Shown here one piece after another: positions 63,107 to 64,000 of a stretch of 64,000 bases of DNA; position 1 is the first letter of the stretch, and each line of letters starts with the position of its first letter. Under the pieces are notes generated by a model. It ran no database searches. It had not been told where the DNA came from and was given only the letters and a program-made list of their open reading frames with translations. The position numbers and the translations under genes were made by a program. The DNA comes from Perca fluviatilis. Taxonomy: Eukaryota > Chordata > Actinopteri > Perciformes > Percidae. The stretch lies in NCBI RefSeq assembly GCF_010015445.1, contig NC_053127.1, forward strand, positions 5,962,504 through 6,026,503, written 5' to 3'.

Positions 63107-64000
<894 letters not shown>

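Overview
This is a stretch of vertebrate, almost certainly teleost fish, nuclear DNA. The evidence is the repeat content: an L2-type LINE 3' end with a short TTGCC tail, Tc1 transposons, PIF/Harbinger and hAT elements, TTAA-flanked piggyBac-like MITEs, tRNA-derived SINEs, a Ty3/Gypsy pol fragment, many microsatellites, and no operon-like packing. I found no convincing host protein-coding gene. Every recognisable protein signature belongs to a transposable element, and all but the short L2 fragment are frameshifted, truncated or deleted. The window reads as intergenic or long-intron DNA.

Layout. 1-0.76 kb is an L2 LINE 3' end. 1-19 kb alternates unique sequence with non-autonomous elements, dominated by family A (about 440 bp, 8-bp target duplications). 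20-23 kb holds two adjacent degenerate Tc1 elements. 23-31 kb has several inverted-repeat elements, including a piggyBac-like copy with an expanded 58-bp minisatellite and an element with tandem repeats at one end. 32.2-34.3 kb is a hAT-type element with another hAT-type element nested in it, both with 8-bp target duplications. 35.0-36.1 kb is an internally deleted PIF/Harbinger element. 37-38 kb is a palindrome next to an inverted-repeat element. 39.3-41 kb has an LTR-like element carrying a SINE and the start of family D (about 540 bp, 8-bp duplications). 44.9-47.4 kb is a decayed PIF/Harbinger element with convergent Myb-like and transposase genes. 48-63 kb again mixes copies of families A-F with unique islands. 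63.1-64.0 kb is the protease-reverse transcriptase part of a Gypsy element running off the end.

Family names used below: A (ends AGTCTATAT / GCGAGACT); B (TTAAAGTGCTCATATTAT ends); C (TTAAAGCTWTAGTGCGTA ends); D (GAGACTGTCCTCC / GGAGGACTTGTTG ends); E (starts near CATTCTCACTCCC, carries a 35-36-bp minisatellite); F (CAGGGGCGAATCTAGGATC end). These labels are mine; database names were not checked.

The most informative parts are the nested insertions with readable target duplications, which give a relative order of transposition, and families D and E, whose structure I could not assign to a described family from memory. Several unique islands look like candidate conserved non-coding elements or short exons; these are inferences. 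I did not find a clearly new biological system.
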